Below are positions 37,147 through 46,795 of a DNA stretch of 64,000 bases, piece after piece. The first letter of the stretch is position 1, and each line of letters starts with the position of its first letter. The translations under genes were made by a program, and so were the position numbers. The notes below the pieces were generated by a model. The model made no database searches. It saw only the letters and a list, made by a program, of their open reading frames with translations, and was not told where the DNA came from. This DNA is from Allium sativum (lineage: Eukaryota > Streptophyta > Magnoliopsida > Asparagales > Amaryllidaceae), in contig CM060909.1 of assembly GCA_030737875.1 (NCBI GenBank), positions 30,525,659 through 30,589,658 of the forward strand, given 5' to 3'.

Positions 37147-37240
37147 ATCATTGCTATTTCATCTTTAACTATCATTGCTATTTCATCTTTAACTACCATT
37201 GCTATTTCATTTTTAACTATCATTGCTATTTCATCCTTTT
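37147..37240. repeat. 24-bp tandem array, four copies
   Basis: ATCATTGCTATTTCATCTTT plus AACT repeated at 37147, 37171, 37195 and 37219 with few differences. It is absent from LTR A at the matching place, so it arose after those copies separated. Confidence 0.85.
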
Positions 37241-37744
37241 TATTTTAAAATGATGTTTTTTTTTCAAAAATAATGTATATTTAATTTTAAAACAATGGTA
37301 TTCTTATTTTTAAAGCTATCGTATTTATATATATTAACCACTGTCTAAGTTAAATGAAATAAATAGATTAATAAAAACTATACCTTTTGCTGTAAAAACG
37401 TTCTGTCCCTTCACGCATCAGCTCATCCCCTATGGCTTCCTTGCGCCATCACCAGAGGCGATAGGAGCGGGATCGAAGACCACCCCGAGGGGCGCTGGAG
37501 TCTCAGGGGAGGGGGACGACTGACAGTGTTGGCGGTGGGAGCGATGGGGTGCAGATTTGTTCGATTTAGGGAGGGTGGTTTAATCGGAGGAAAGGGAAGA
37601 AGGAGAGGGACGTCGGAGGTGGAGGGCTCCTCGCCGGAGGCGGCGCTGGTAGGGGCCCCGCGTCGGAGGCCAGGCGGCGGCTTCCACGTTCATCGATCTT
37701 TTTTTTTGAATGGTGTGTTGACCGCTTTGATGTGAGGGGGAGGG

Positions 37745-37770
37745 TTTTAAATAAAATATATAATAATTTA
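37745..37770 (-). promoter_or_regulatory. Predicted TATA box of LTR C
   Basis: The minus strand reads TTATTATATATTTTATTT followed by AAAACCCTCCCCCTCACATC and a GC-rich leader (to about 37430). The position matches the TATA boxes of A and B. Confidence 0.45.
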
Positions 37771-38674
37771 ATATTATATTTTCTCTCATTTGATTTCTAA
37801 AAGGTACGTTTTTATTTCGAACTCCAACCGAGACCCGACGATTGTCGCCCCTAGCTAATTACCCCCATTCCGAACACAATGGGATATGTTTCGTTAGCCA
37901 ATTCGATAGTTAGGATCAGTTTTAGTTTAAATTAAAATTTAAATCAATATAAATTGAATTTGAACTCACATTTCAATTTACGGGGGCTACGTACTAACTC
38001 TAAAAATTCCAGAAAAATATTTTCTAGCTTCGTATTGACGATACGGTCCTAACAAAACTAATTTCGTCAAATTCTGAGACCATTTGAAAAATGGTCATTT
38101 TCCAGTCGATTAAAATCAACTTAAACTGGTAAAACGCGTTTTCCTTTGCCACACTCACATATTGATTCGAAAAATTATGAATTTTGAAACCTAGCAATAA
38201 CTTGACATTACGGATCCAACAAAAGTGGTTTCGTCGAAAACCGAGGTCGTTTGCAAAACTTCCATTTTTAAGGGTCAGAATTCCATAGCGATTATTCTGA
38301 ATTTTCAACTGGACGTATCTTTTTATCCCCGTTATGAAATTTCAATTTTTTGGATTCGTTGGAAAGATATCCACAAATAGATTCCAAAATTTTTGGATTC
38401 ACTAAAATCCGGTTTATTTTGCACCCGGTACATTCATTTGAATTTTGAAATCGAATTATCGAATTACCGCACCATTTTCAATTCCTTTTATAATTATTAA
38501 TAATTATTTATATTCTATCATAGAGCTATATAAATATATACGTTTTAATTCTATTCAAAATAAATTTTTCGTCGATATTATTTAAAATATTTCATTTAAA
38601 ATAATCAAAATTCGCTAAAATTGCCCAAAATAAAATTTTTAAATTGGCTCGGATTTCCGGGTTGTTACAGTATT

Positions 38675-40426
38675 AATAAAAAGATAGTTTACAAGCGTTG
38701 ACATACATAAGTTCAGGAAGCTTCCAATGGGAACTTATGAAAAATGAAGGCTAAAAATACAGTAGAAAATTTAAATTCTAAATTTAATCCAGCTTCCCAT
38801 GTTTCATTAAACAATTCTTTCAGGAAAATATAAAAATTAAACATTTCAACATTTTATAAATTGACTTGTAGAAGTGAACAGACAAGACTAACAAAAATAC
38901 ATGATAGCGTGTGAACTTGGAATATGACCCAAAGAATCAAGCAACCATTCAGATATATACACACTAATCCAAACATATCAAAAGATTTTCCAAACCGTAA
39001 GAAACCATTTTATACTAAACACCTAATTCTAAACAGTAAGAAACTAAACCAAACACCAAAATTTAAATAGTTAAAATACTTAAACAAAATAAATCGTGAG
39101 GCGAAACACACAATATATAGAGGTTGATTCATGAATGGGAATGCAGCAGCTTTGATTTGCTGGTGCGATCTTGGTGGTGGTGGACAACTACAAGCTTGGG
39201 TTTCTAGTGTTTTTCAATGGTGGAGAATGTAGGTGGTGAATGATTTGAGAGGCTCGCTTGTATTAAGGAGAACGACGCAGCAACAATCTTTTTTTTTTTC
39301 TATCTCCTATGTTTTTTAGAAGAGGGGAGGCAATAGATTAGGATTTTAGGAAGAAGATGCCGACTTACTGAGAGAAATGGAGATTTACAAAGGAGATGAA
39401 GATTTGCAGAGACAGAGATCTAGGTTTGGGAGAGAGAAGAGAGATTATAATTTATGTTTAGAAAGAGGAACAACGGGAATATGTGGTTCCTTTTTTTGAA
39501 TAAAACGAATGGATGAGAGGAACGCGAGAAAGAGAAAGATTTTAAGAGCGTAGGAACGTGAACAAAATGACTGTTGGGTACGTGATTTAAGGTAGGTAGC
39601 AAAATAAGTGGAAAAAAATAAAGAAGGGAAGACTGCAGGCCATATTTTGAAATTAGATGAATGAAAATAAGATAAAGAAATTAATATGTGATTAATGATG
39701 AAATAGAGTGGAGAGAAAATAGTCATAAATTTTTCTAAGATGTCTCTTCTAATTAGATTACGTTACACAGATATTAAATTAACTGAGTAGGCATGACATG
39801 TAAATCTAATTTAGTATTTATTTTCCTCATTTAAAAAAAGTTTACAGATAAAATGGTTAACGTTATACATATGTTATTTAACAGTTTTGCGAGTTTTTTT
39901 ATGGAGATTTTTTTTGTTTTAGGAAAAATAATAATGTGAAATAAAAGGAAAAAGGAAAAACAAGGAGATGGGAACAAATTTTAGGAATGACAATAAGTAC
40001 ATGACATAAGATGCATAAATAGAATGAAGGGAAAGAAATTAATACAATGAAAGGAAGTAAATTAATATAATGAAGGAAAGAAATGAATGCGTTATTCGCA
40101 CTGCAATTTAAAAAATATATTATGGAATTTGTAATTTAACAATTGACCTAATTTATTTAAATTAAACTAAACACACGCAATTCAAAAACTAATTCGAAGT
40201 TAAAGCTTTTAAGTCTCATGTCAAAAACATTTCTATATCGTTTACAACTATTATTCAATGACCATAAAATATTATTTTAGAATTTTGAATTTATTATCCT
40301 TGTAAAATTATACTTATGTTTAAAAATAAAATTATATACTTTATTATTATAAATGTTAACATTAATTATCATTAACTGCGATAGTTAAAACATACATTAT
40401 ATACCTTTAACACTCGGTGTCTTACA
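38675..40426 (-). mobile_element. LTR H, right segment
   Basis: Continuation of the LTR broken by solo LTR C, ending GGTGTCTTACA. A GA-rich plus strand (39200-39720, pyrimidine-rich on the minus strand) probably marks the transcript leader, leaving about 0.7 kb of U3. On the minus strand the LTR start TGTAAGACACC is preceded by a short purine run (AGGAAGAAT), which resembles a polypurine tract. That would place another internal region to the right. Confidence 0.5.
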
Positions 40427-41012
40427 ATTCTTCCTACATAAAATTAATTTGGAAACATTCACAAATTTATTTTCAATTATCGCATTAATGCCTATATTGA
40501 ACCTTAAAAATAAAATCAAGGGTTCAACTGCTAATTTTTTTTTCAACAATAGTTCAAAGTTAGCTCATCCAAATGTATAAACATAAGCATAAACAATTTT
40601 ATAATTTCCATTATTATCAATCATAATTTAACAAATTATAAATTGTTGTTTATCACAAATAAAATTTTAAATTGTTGATTAATAAAATCATAAATTTTAT
40701 TTAAAAACCATTCCAAATTCAAACATTAAATTAAATTTAAAATTTTAAATGGCCATAATTTTAAGGAAAGTTACACGAATGTCGTTTTATTAACAATCGA
40801 ACGAAATGCTTTATTTTTGATGATTTTTGGGGTAGACTGAATAAATGGTTGAAATTCATCTTTAATTTCACCAATTTGAATTTCAAATTTATCATTGAGA
40901 TTTTTTTAAAAATATCGATTTTAAAATCCAAATGATGATTCAAATCTACTCTTTCACAATTCAACTCTTCTTTAAAAAGTCAAAGAAAATCGTTTTCATT
41001 AAATTCATCTTC

Positions 41013-41830
41013 CTATGAATTATTAACAACTTCATTACTTATATCATTTTCAAAGTCTAAAGTTGTTATTTTCAAATTTTCAGGAAAAAGAAGATCGAAT
41101 TTTAAATTATGTTCCACCATCTCAAAAGAATTGAAATCCAAATCAACCACCATATTATTAACAACTTCGTTAAGATCGTTATTTTCAATTTCGAAAGTCA
41201 TTATTTGTAAATCATCGATTATGGTAAAAGATGGTTTATTATTTAAATCGTCAAACGATTTGATTTTGTTTCTCACGAAAATTTAAGTATGTTTCATACA
41301 ATAAATCCGTGTAAGTTTGCTCATCAAAATTAAATTCATGATTATTTATATGAGAATTCTCAACTTGAAATTGTTGAGAACAATATTTTCATTTGCACCA
41401 CAATTAAAATTATTCCCATTGCCACAATCATTTAAAAATTGATTCACATTTCCATTTTGAATTTGAAATTCATTTTGGTGTTCGAAATTGAATTGGCAAG
41501 GGTTATAACCAAAATCATTTGAATTTTGATTATTTTGAAAACTTTGACTTGAATTGTTGCACATGATGAATTACACCATTTATTTATCCTTTGACTTGTT
41601 TCAAGTAAAGACCGAATAATTGTTTCAAGACTTGAGGGTTGATCGTCATTTTGAAAATTTGGTGGTGTAAAATTAAGATTATTTTGAAGATTTTGAAAAG
41701 TTATTGGTGTAAAATCCAAATTGTTTGTACAATAGTTATTATTAAAATACCCGTATGAATTTCGTGTAAAATTATATGGATTATATTGATTTTCAGAATT
41801 ATCGTAAAATCCGTAGGAATAAGGAAATTA
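41013..41830 (-). pseudogene. Gag-like fragment, Asn/Tyr-rich, broken
   Basis: Minus-strand reading from about 41830 gives an Asn/Tyr/Phe-rich stretch (NNNYCTNNLDFTPITFQNLQ), then QPSSLETIIRSLLETSQRI near 41640-41590, then after a frameshift more Gln/Asn-rich sequence (41346-41564). An acidic stretch follows with NEVVNNMVVDLDFNSFEMVE (41013-41276). A repetitive Asn/Pro linker followed by SLE-x-x-I-x-x-LL is typical of the end of gag in Athila/Tat-type Ty3/gypsy elements, and the later acidic stretch resembles their gag-protease linker. There is no zinc knuckle or protease DSG triad. Assignment to a lineage is tentative. Confidence 0.5.
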
Positions 41831-42499
41831 GGACATTTTCAAGAAAGCATTTTTTTTGAAATTTTTTTTAAGAGAAAAGAAATATTCACAAAAGAAAATT
41901 GTTTTTTTTTTAGATTTTGGATTTTTGTATTTTTATTTTTATATATGCATGAACTTAATGCAACTATATAAATGCAAATTACTTATTTACAATTTTTCTA
42001 AAAATTATATAATGACGGTTAGATTAATTTCAACAAAAAAATTTCTCAGTTAGTTATCGGTGCACCAGGAATCACCCTAACAATGCGGCTGAAGGTTTAA
42101 GTACCTTCAGAGGAACAACTGGTATAATATTTATGAATCACCGTACTATTTATAAACAGTTATTACTCTGCCATAGCCTAGACGCCGAGAAATAGATCGT
42201 TGGAAAGAAACCAATTTGTCATTATATAATAACGTACTTAAAAAAAAAAATTAAGACGAATGCAAAATAGAAATTAAACGTGAATTACCAATGCAACTAT
42301 GAATGAATTTTTATTTTGTTTTTGGATTTTTTGTGTGAATGCAAATGTAAGCAAACAACAATGCAAGGAAAATGAAAACAAGGTTAGAACACAATACCAG
42401 AACGTGTAGATTTTATTAGCACTTTTTTTAAGCATGGCAAAGCGGTTTAAGCAAGCAAAGCAAAGTGGTTCCCTTCCTTGTGCAACCTAAAAAGTGTAG

Positions 42500-42501
<2 letters not shown>

Positions 42502-42532
<31 letters not shown>
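42502..42532. repeat. (AT)n microsatellite
   Basis: About 15 uninterrupted AT repeats. Confidence 0.95.
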
Positions 42533-42538
<6 letters not shown>

Positions 42539-42869
42539 GTATAATTGAAAGGAAAGATTTTTTTTATATTTCTTTTAAACAAAAGAAACTAACAATAAAA
42601 TAAAAAAGTAAAGAGTTAGAATGCAAACTGAAATGAAAAGGAAGAAAGAAAGCATAAATGCAAGCCCAACAGTAGCCAAAATAATTAAAAAGAAATTGAT
42701 TTTTTCCTTTTTTTCTTTTTGCAGAAAAAAAAAACTTAAAACAAGAAACGCAAATGAGAAGGGAAAAGAAGAAAGAAAAAAAATTAAAATAAAATAAAAT
42801 TCAGCCCAGCCCAAAAACTAAAACTAGCCCAAGCCCATTCCCTTAAAACATTACAGTCCAACGCATGTT

Positions 42870-43605
42870 GGCAAATTCTATTCAAACACCATAAATTGCT
42901 TTACTTACACTATGAGATTTTAAATAAAATTTCGGATCAAAATGACCTTATTAAAAAAGAATCAATATTAAAGAATGAAAATATACACAATTCTCCCTTG
43001 TTTGCAATATGTATACTCAATATAATTTCTCTTATAACGTTAGTAAATTATAAATTAATTTATATCACTTGTTAAATTAAATTTATATTTCTTTTGAGGA
43101 TTAAAACATATTCATATCGTTATAAGCAACATTTATATACAGTCAATTTTAACAGTTTTCACTTTAATTAAATATAAAAATTAAATTTAAAGCTAACAAG
43201 TAAAATTTGTTATACAGAGTACTAAAAATTCTTTAATCTTTCATTCAAATCTAATCATATTTAAATTTAACACCAAAATTTAACTAGATTAACTTTCTAA
43301 TATTTAAAAAAAATGAGTTTAAAATTCCATCATCTAAAATTAAAAGTGATTTAAAAATAAAAACAATCAAATAATTTAAAATACTATTGTTTAAAATTAA
43401 AGTTTTCTAATTTTAGGTAAATATATTGCAATGAATTAGTGATTTTACGTAATTTAGTTTTAAGGTTAAAGAGAAAAGGTGATGAAAATATAAAAGGGTA
43501 ATTTTGTGAAATACATGGTGTATAAAAAGAAATTTTTGGTGTATGTCATTTTATTTCATTTTACGGTGTGTGTTAAGAAATTATAGTGTATGAATAGAAT
43601 TAGCC
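42870..43605. mobile_element. Small TIR element (Mutator-like MITE candidate)
   Basis: The left end GGCAAATTCTATTCAAACAC and the reverse complement of the right end GGCTAATTCTATTCATACAC are inverted repeats of about 30 bases, continuing as ATAAATTGCTT / TATAATTTCTT. The interior (about 0.68 kb) is AT-rich and non-coding. Termini with (G)GG..TTCTATTCACACAC are common in plant Mutator-like MITEs. Flanking 9-mers (ACGCATGTT and TTTCTATTT) do not match, so no target duplication supports the exact ends. Confidence 0.6.
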
Positions 43606-45129
43606 TTTCTATTTTTTGAAACTTACGGAGCAATTCAGAAAAAGTCTTAAAATCAAAAATCGTCAAAAATCAAAATTCAATTCTGAAAATTAAAGCCAAA
43701 TCTCGCTTCTCGAATTCATGTTGGTGCGTGGATTCGAAGTTGCTGAGGGTTGAAGGCGATGTGATTTGCCGAGCTCGAATTGGAAGATCGGATTGGAATC
43801 GGTCTAAGGTGAGATGGTTTGCTGAGGGGATGGAGTTCGTGAAGCTGTTATTTGGACGCTAATTTGTTGAAAGCTAAGTGCTGGCTTGCGAGGCTGTTTT
43901 ATTTGTGGGGGTATTTTGAAGAGCTCGTTTTGACGATGAACAGGAGTTGAAGGAGCTGCAACGAGACTTGGATGGAGGTAGTTGTGATGGTACGGTCGGA
44001 CTGTTTAGTTTTGTGGCGATGTTGTTCTGTGAAGTTGATGCTGGCTTTTGTGTTTGTGCAGTTGGTCGGTCCTGGGTATGTTGACAGTGGATATGTTTTG
44101 GGTGTTGACAGTGAAGGAGTGTGGAGTTGGATTGGCACTTGTGAAGGTGTGGAGTTTGATAGTGGTTGTTGTATAGAAATTGGCATGTGGATGTTAGTCA
44201 ATTATGGCGTGAATTGAGTGGCAGATTGGAAGGCATGGTTTGTGATGGAAGTTGGGAGGGATGATGGTTGTTGCTTTGGATATGACTGGGGATGGTGAAC
44301 GATGATGGTAAATGTAGGTCATTGTGTGGTGATAGTCTGTTCGGCCAGAACTGGCAACTATGCAGTATGGTTGTTTGATTCTAGTGAGCTGTTTTGAGCT
44401 TGAGTTTGGTTGAGTGAATGCTTGACGTAGTAGTGTTGTAAGTTGAGATGATGGTCGATTTATGTGAACTGTATTTGATGGTTGGTGATATGTGAAGTTG
44501 GTGTTGAGCAGTTTGGTTAGAAGTGGACTTGTGTGTGGCTGGTATTGAATGATGCAATGTAGACGGTAATGAGGGTCTGTATTGCTATTTCAAGGGGTGT
44601 TTGAACTGGTTGAACTGTGTGAGATGGTTGTGAAGTTTCAAGGCATGTTCATGGAGAGTTTGTGCTTGTGGCAATTTAATGGAAGCTGTGTGGTTGTAGG
44701 GTGGTCATTTGGCTGCCGGAGTTGTCGGAGGGTTGCAGGTGCAGTAAGGTTGAAGTGGTGTAATAGTTGAACTGAGTTGTAAAAGACAAAGGGTTAAATA
44801 TGCAAGTAGATGTAAAAAAACTGTTGTAAAACATGGATGTAATGCAAATCTATATACAATTGTAATTTAAAATTGAGTCAAATCTTTTTTCTTAATATGA
44901 TATGAAATTGTGCAACAAAGACAGAAACAAGATCAATTTGTGTGTCTTTTTTTCTTAGAATAAGAAAACAGCAGGAACAATAAAAAACAGAACATCACAA
45001 TGCAAATGAGAACTGTGAAAATGCTGAAACATAATGCACATGCTACATTTATTGTTTTTTTAAGAACAAGTTAGAACAGTAGAAACAAAGGAAATATGCA
45101 GTTTTTTTAATATAATAAATAATGATAAA
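43606..45129. other. Non-coding G/T-rich interval before the LINE cluster
   Basis: 43700-44770 is G/T-rich on the plus strand with many TTGAAG, GTTGTG and GATGG repeats of motif. Open frames at 43972-44217 and 44582-44770 look incidental. 44780-45129 is AT-rich. It could be an LTR leader or a LINE 5' region, but nothing decisive is visible. Confidence 0.35.
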
Positions 45130-45905
45130 CTCATGGAGAGATACAGGGAGCAGAAGAAAGATCTCCACATGATTTTTATTGACTTGGAGAAAGCTTATGA
45201 CAGAGTGCCGAGGAGGGTTATGTGGTGGGCGCTAGAAAGGAAGAGAGTGTCATCAAAGTATATTACCCTTATCAAGGATATGTATAAGGGGGGTGTGACT
45301 AGTGTCAGTGCATGCTATGGTGATACCAGAGACTTTCCAATTAACATAGGGTTACATCAAGGTTCGGCTTTAAGCCCCTATATTTTTGCATTAGTGATGG
45401 ATGGAATCACAAAAGATATACAAAGGGAGATTCCATGGTGTATGCTCTTTGCCGATGATGTTGTGCTGATTGATGAGAGTAGAATAGGAGTTAATCGACA
45501 ACTGAAGTTGTGGAGGGAGACCTTGAAATCAAAGGGTTTCAGACTTAGCAAAACTAAAACAGAGTATATGAAGTGTGAGTTTGGCGGTGTCAGCTCAGAT
45601 GAAGGAAAGGTCAACCTATTCGGTAGAGTAGTACCCAAGAAGGAATCGTTTCGATACTTAGGATATATATTGCAGTTTGATGGAGAGATTGAAAAGGATG
45701 TTAGTTTTAGAATTCAAGCAGGATGGGTGAAACGGTGACTAGCATCTGGCATTCTCTGTGATAGGAAGATTCCTCAGAAGCATAAAGGTAATTCTATAGG
45801 ACAGCAATCAGGCCTGCAATGTTATATGGTGCAGAATGTTGGCATACTAAGAGGCAACACGCTCAGAAAATAAGTGTAGCAGAGATGCGGATGCTGCCCT
45901 GCAGC
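45130..45905 (+). pseudogene. RTE-clade LINE reverse transcriptase fragment
   Basis: 45133-45738 translates to an RT core with the successive motifs [14 protein letters not shown] (motif A), [18 protein letters not shown] (motif B) and [12 protein letters not shown] (motif C, catalytic DD), then [14 protein letters not shown] and FRYLGYIL. These are the hallmark sequences of plant RTE-type LINEs. Beyond the TGA at 45736, frameshifted stretches still show LASGILCDRKIPQKHKG and, at 45819-45890, MLYGAECWHTKRQH and ISVAEMRML, the usual RTE C-terminus. The endonuclease and all upstream RT are missing, so it is 5'-truncated. The 3' side passes straight into an unrelated L1 at about 45905. Confidence 0.88.
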
Positions 45906-46672
45906 CGAGTTGCGAATGGCAGAAGAAGAACCAATTTGATTAGTAGCATTTGGAAGGATGAGGAGGAAATTTGTGATCAACAAAAGTTAAGTGATGCTTT
46001 TACTGAATTTTATAAAGGAATTTTTGGAGACAGGATTGATCATCGAATCTTGATTGACTGGAAAAAACTTTATCCCTTTGAATCAAACTTAATAGAGATG
46101 GATTGCACCTTTTCAGAAGAAGAAATTGGTACAGCCCTTAATGAGATGCCTGGAGACAAAGCATCTGGGCCAGATGGCTTTCCCAATTTCTTCATTAAGA
46201 AATATTGGAATATGGTGAAAAGAGATATTATTTGGCTATTCAATGAATTTTATGATGGTACACTTAAATGGGAGAAGTTAAGTTATGCTAATGTGGTTTA
46301 AATACTGAAGAAAGAAGGAAATGTATCGGCATCCGACTTTAGACCCATCAGTCTATTAAATAGTACTTTCAAACTGATCACCAAAGTACTAGCGAATAGA
46401 TTGAAAAAGAAAATGGATGAGTTAATTGATAAATCTCAAATGGCTTTCATACAAGGAAGATTTATTTTGGATAGGGCTGTGTTAGTTCAGGAAGTCATTT
46501 CGCATAGTGACCGTTTTGATCCTCCTTGTCCCATTATCAAGCTTGACTTTGCAAAGGCGTTTGACACAGTTGACTGGCGGTTCATGATTGATGTTTTGAA
46601 AACAATAGGATTCCCCAAACAGTGGATTAGGTGGATTGACATGATTTTTTGGCAAGGCCAACGGGGTTGAGT
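45906..46672 (+). pseudogene. L1-type LINE ORF2, 5' segment (RT N-terminal half)
   Basis: From about 45903 the frame reads SRVANGRRRTNLISSIWKDE, the usual start of the L1 linker before RT. It continues with FTEFYKGIFG, GDKASGPDGFPNFFIKKYW, then an in-frame TAA at 46299-46301, then FRPISLLNSTFKLITKVLANRL, SQMAFIQGRFILDRAVLVQE and IIKLDFAKAFDTVDWRF (motif A with catalytic Asp), ending in IDMIFWQGQRG. It stops because an antisense L1 is inserted at this point; the next residues of the same protein (LRQGDPLSPLLF) resume at 52146. The ORF2 N-terminus and ORF1 are absent. Confidence 0.88.
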
Positions 46673-46795
46673 GGACCCCTACCACTTTATTAATGCACGA
46701 GGGAAATTAAAAATAAATACAACACACATAAGAGAACATAGAAACATGGTGCACTAGCACAAGAAGAACAACACAAAAAACACAAGAAGACACAT

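Larger units (their letters stand above)
31887..38669 (-). mobile_element. Complete giant solo LTR C (6.78 kb)
   Basis: It runs from TGTAAGAACCC to GGGTTGTTACA and is flanked on both sides by GTATT, with neither a primer site nor a polypurine tract beside it, so it is a solo LTR left by LTR-LTR recombination. Its right 2.6 kb matches LTR A closely. Its left part shares blocks with D and E in inverted orientation (32185-32275, weakly 32980-33130). A minus-strand TATA near 37755 gives a U3 of about 0.9 kb and about 5.8 kb of R-U5. It contains an internal 540-bp-offset duplication, an AT-rich iterated tract, a hairpin array and a 24-bp array. No coding sequence. Confidence 0.9.
40427..42869 (-). 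mobile_element. Degenerate Ty3/gypsy internal region
   Basis: It lies directly right of LTR H. On the minus strand it holds a broken gag-like frame (41013-41830) but no RT, RNase H or integrase motif. 42054-42230 contains CGGTGCACCAGGAATCACC followed by DNA of more ordinary composition, and 42502-42532 is an AT microsatellite. Near 42800 the minus strand reads GGGCTTGGGCTAG. No primer-binding site was found on the right side, so the region is incomplete or cut. Confidence 0.4.

Noticed and set aside
37147..37240. CRISPR-like regular repeat
   Set aside because: Direct 24-bp tandem units with no unique spacers, in plant LTR DNA.
42060..42080. Minus-strand TGGTGCACCG as a primer-binding site
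   Set aside because: It does not match the usual plant tRNA primers and no LTR end abuts it.
45378..45638. Antisense frame over the RTE reverse transcriptase
   Set aside because: Shadow of the plus-strand RT frame, which carries all the recognisable motifs.
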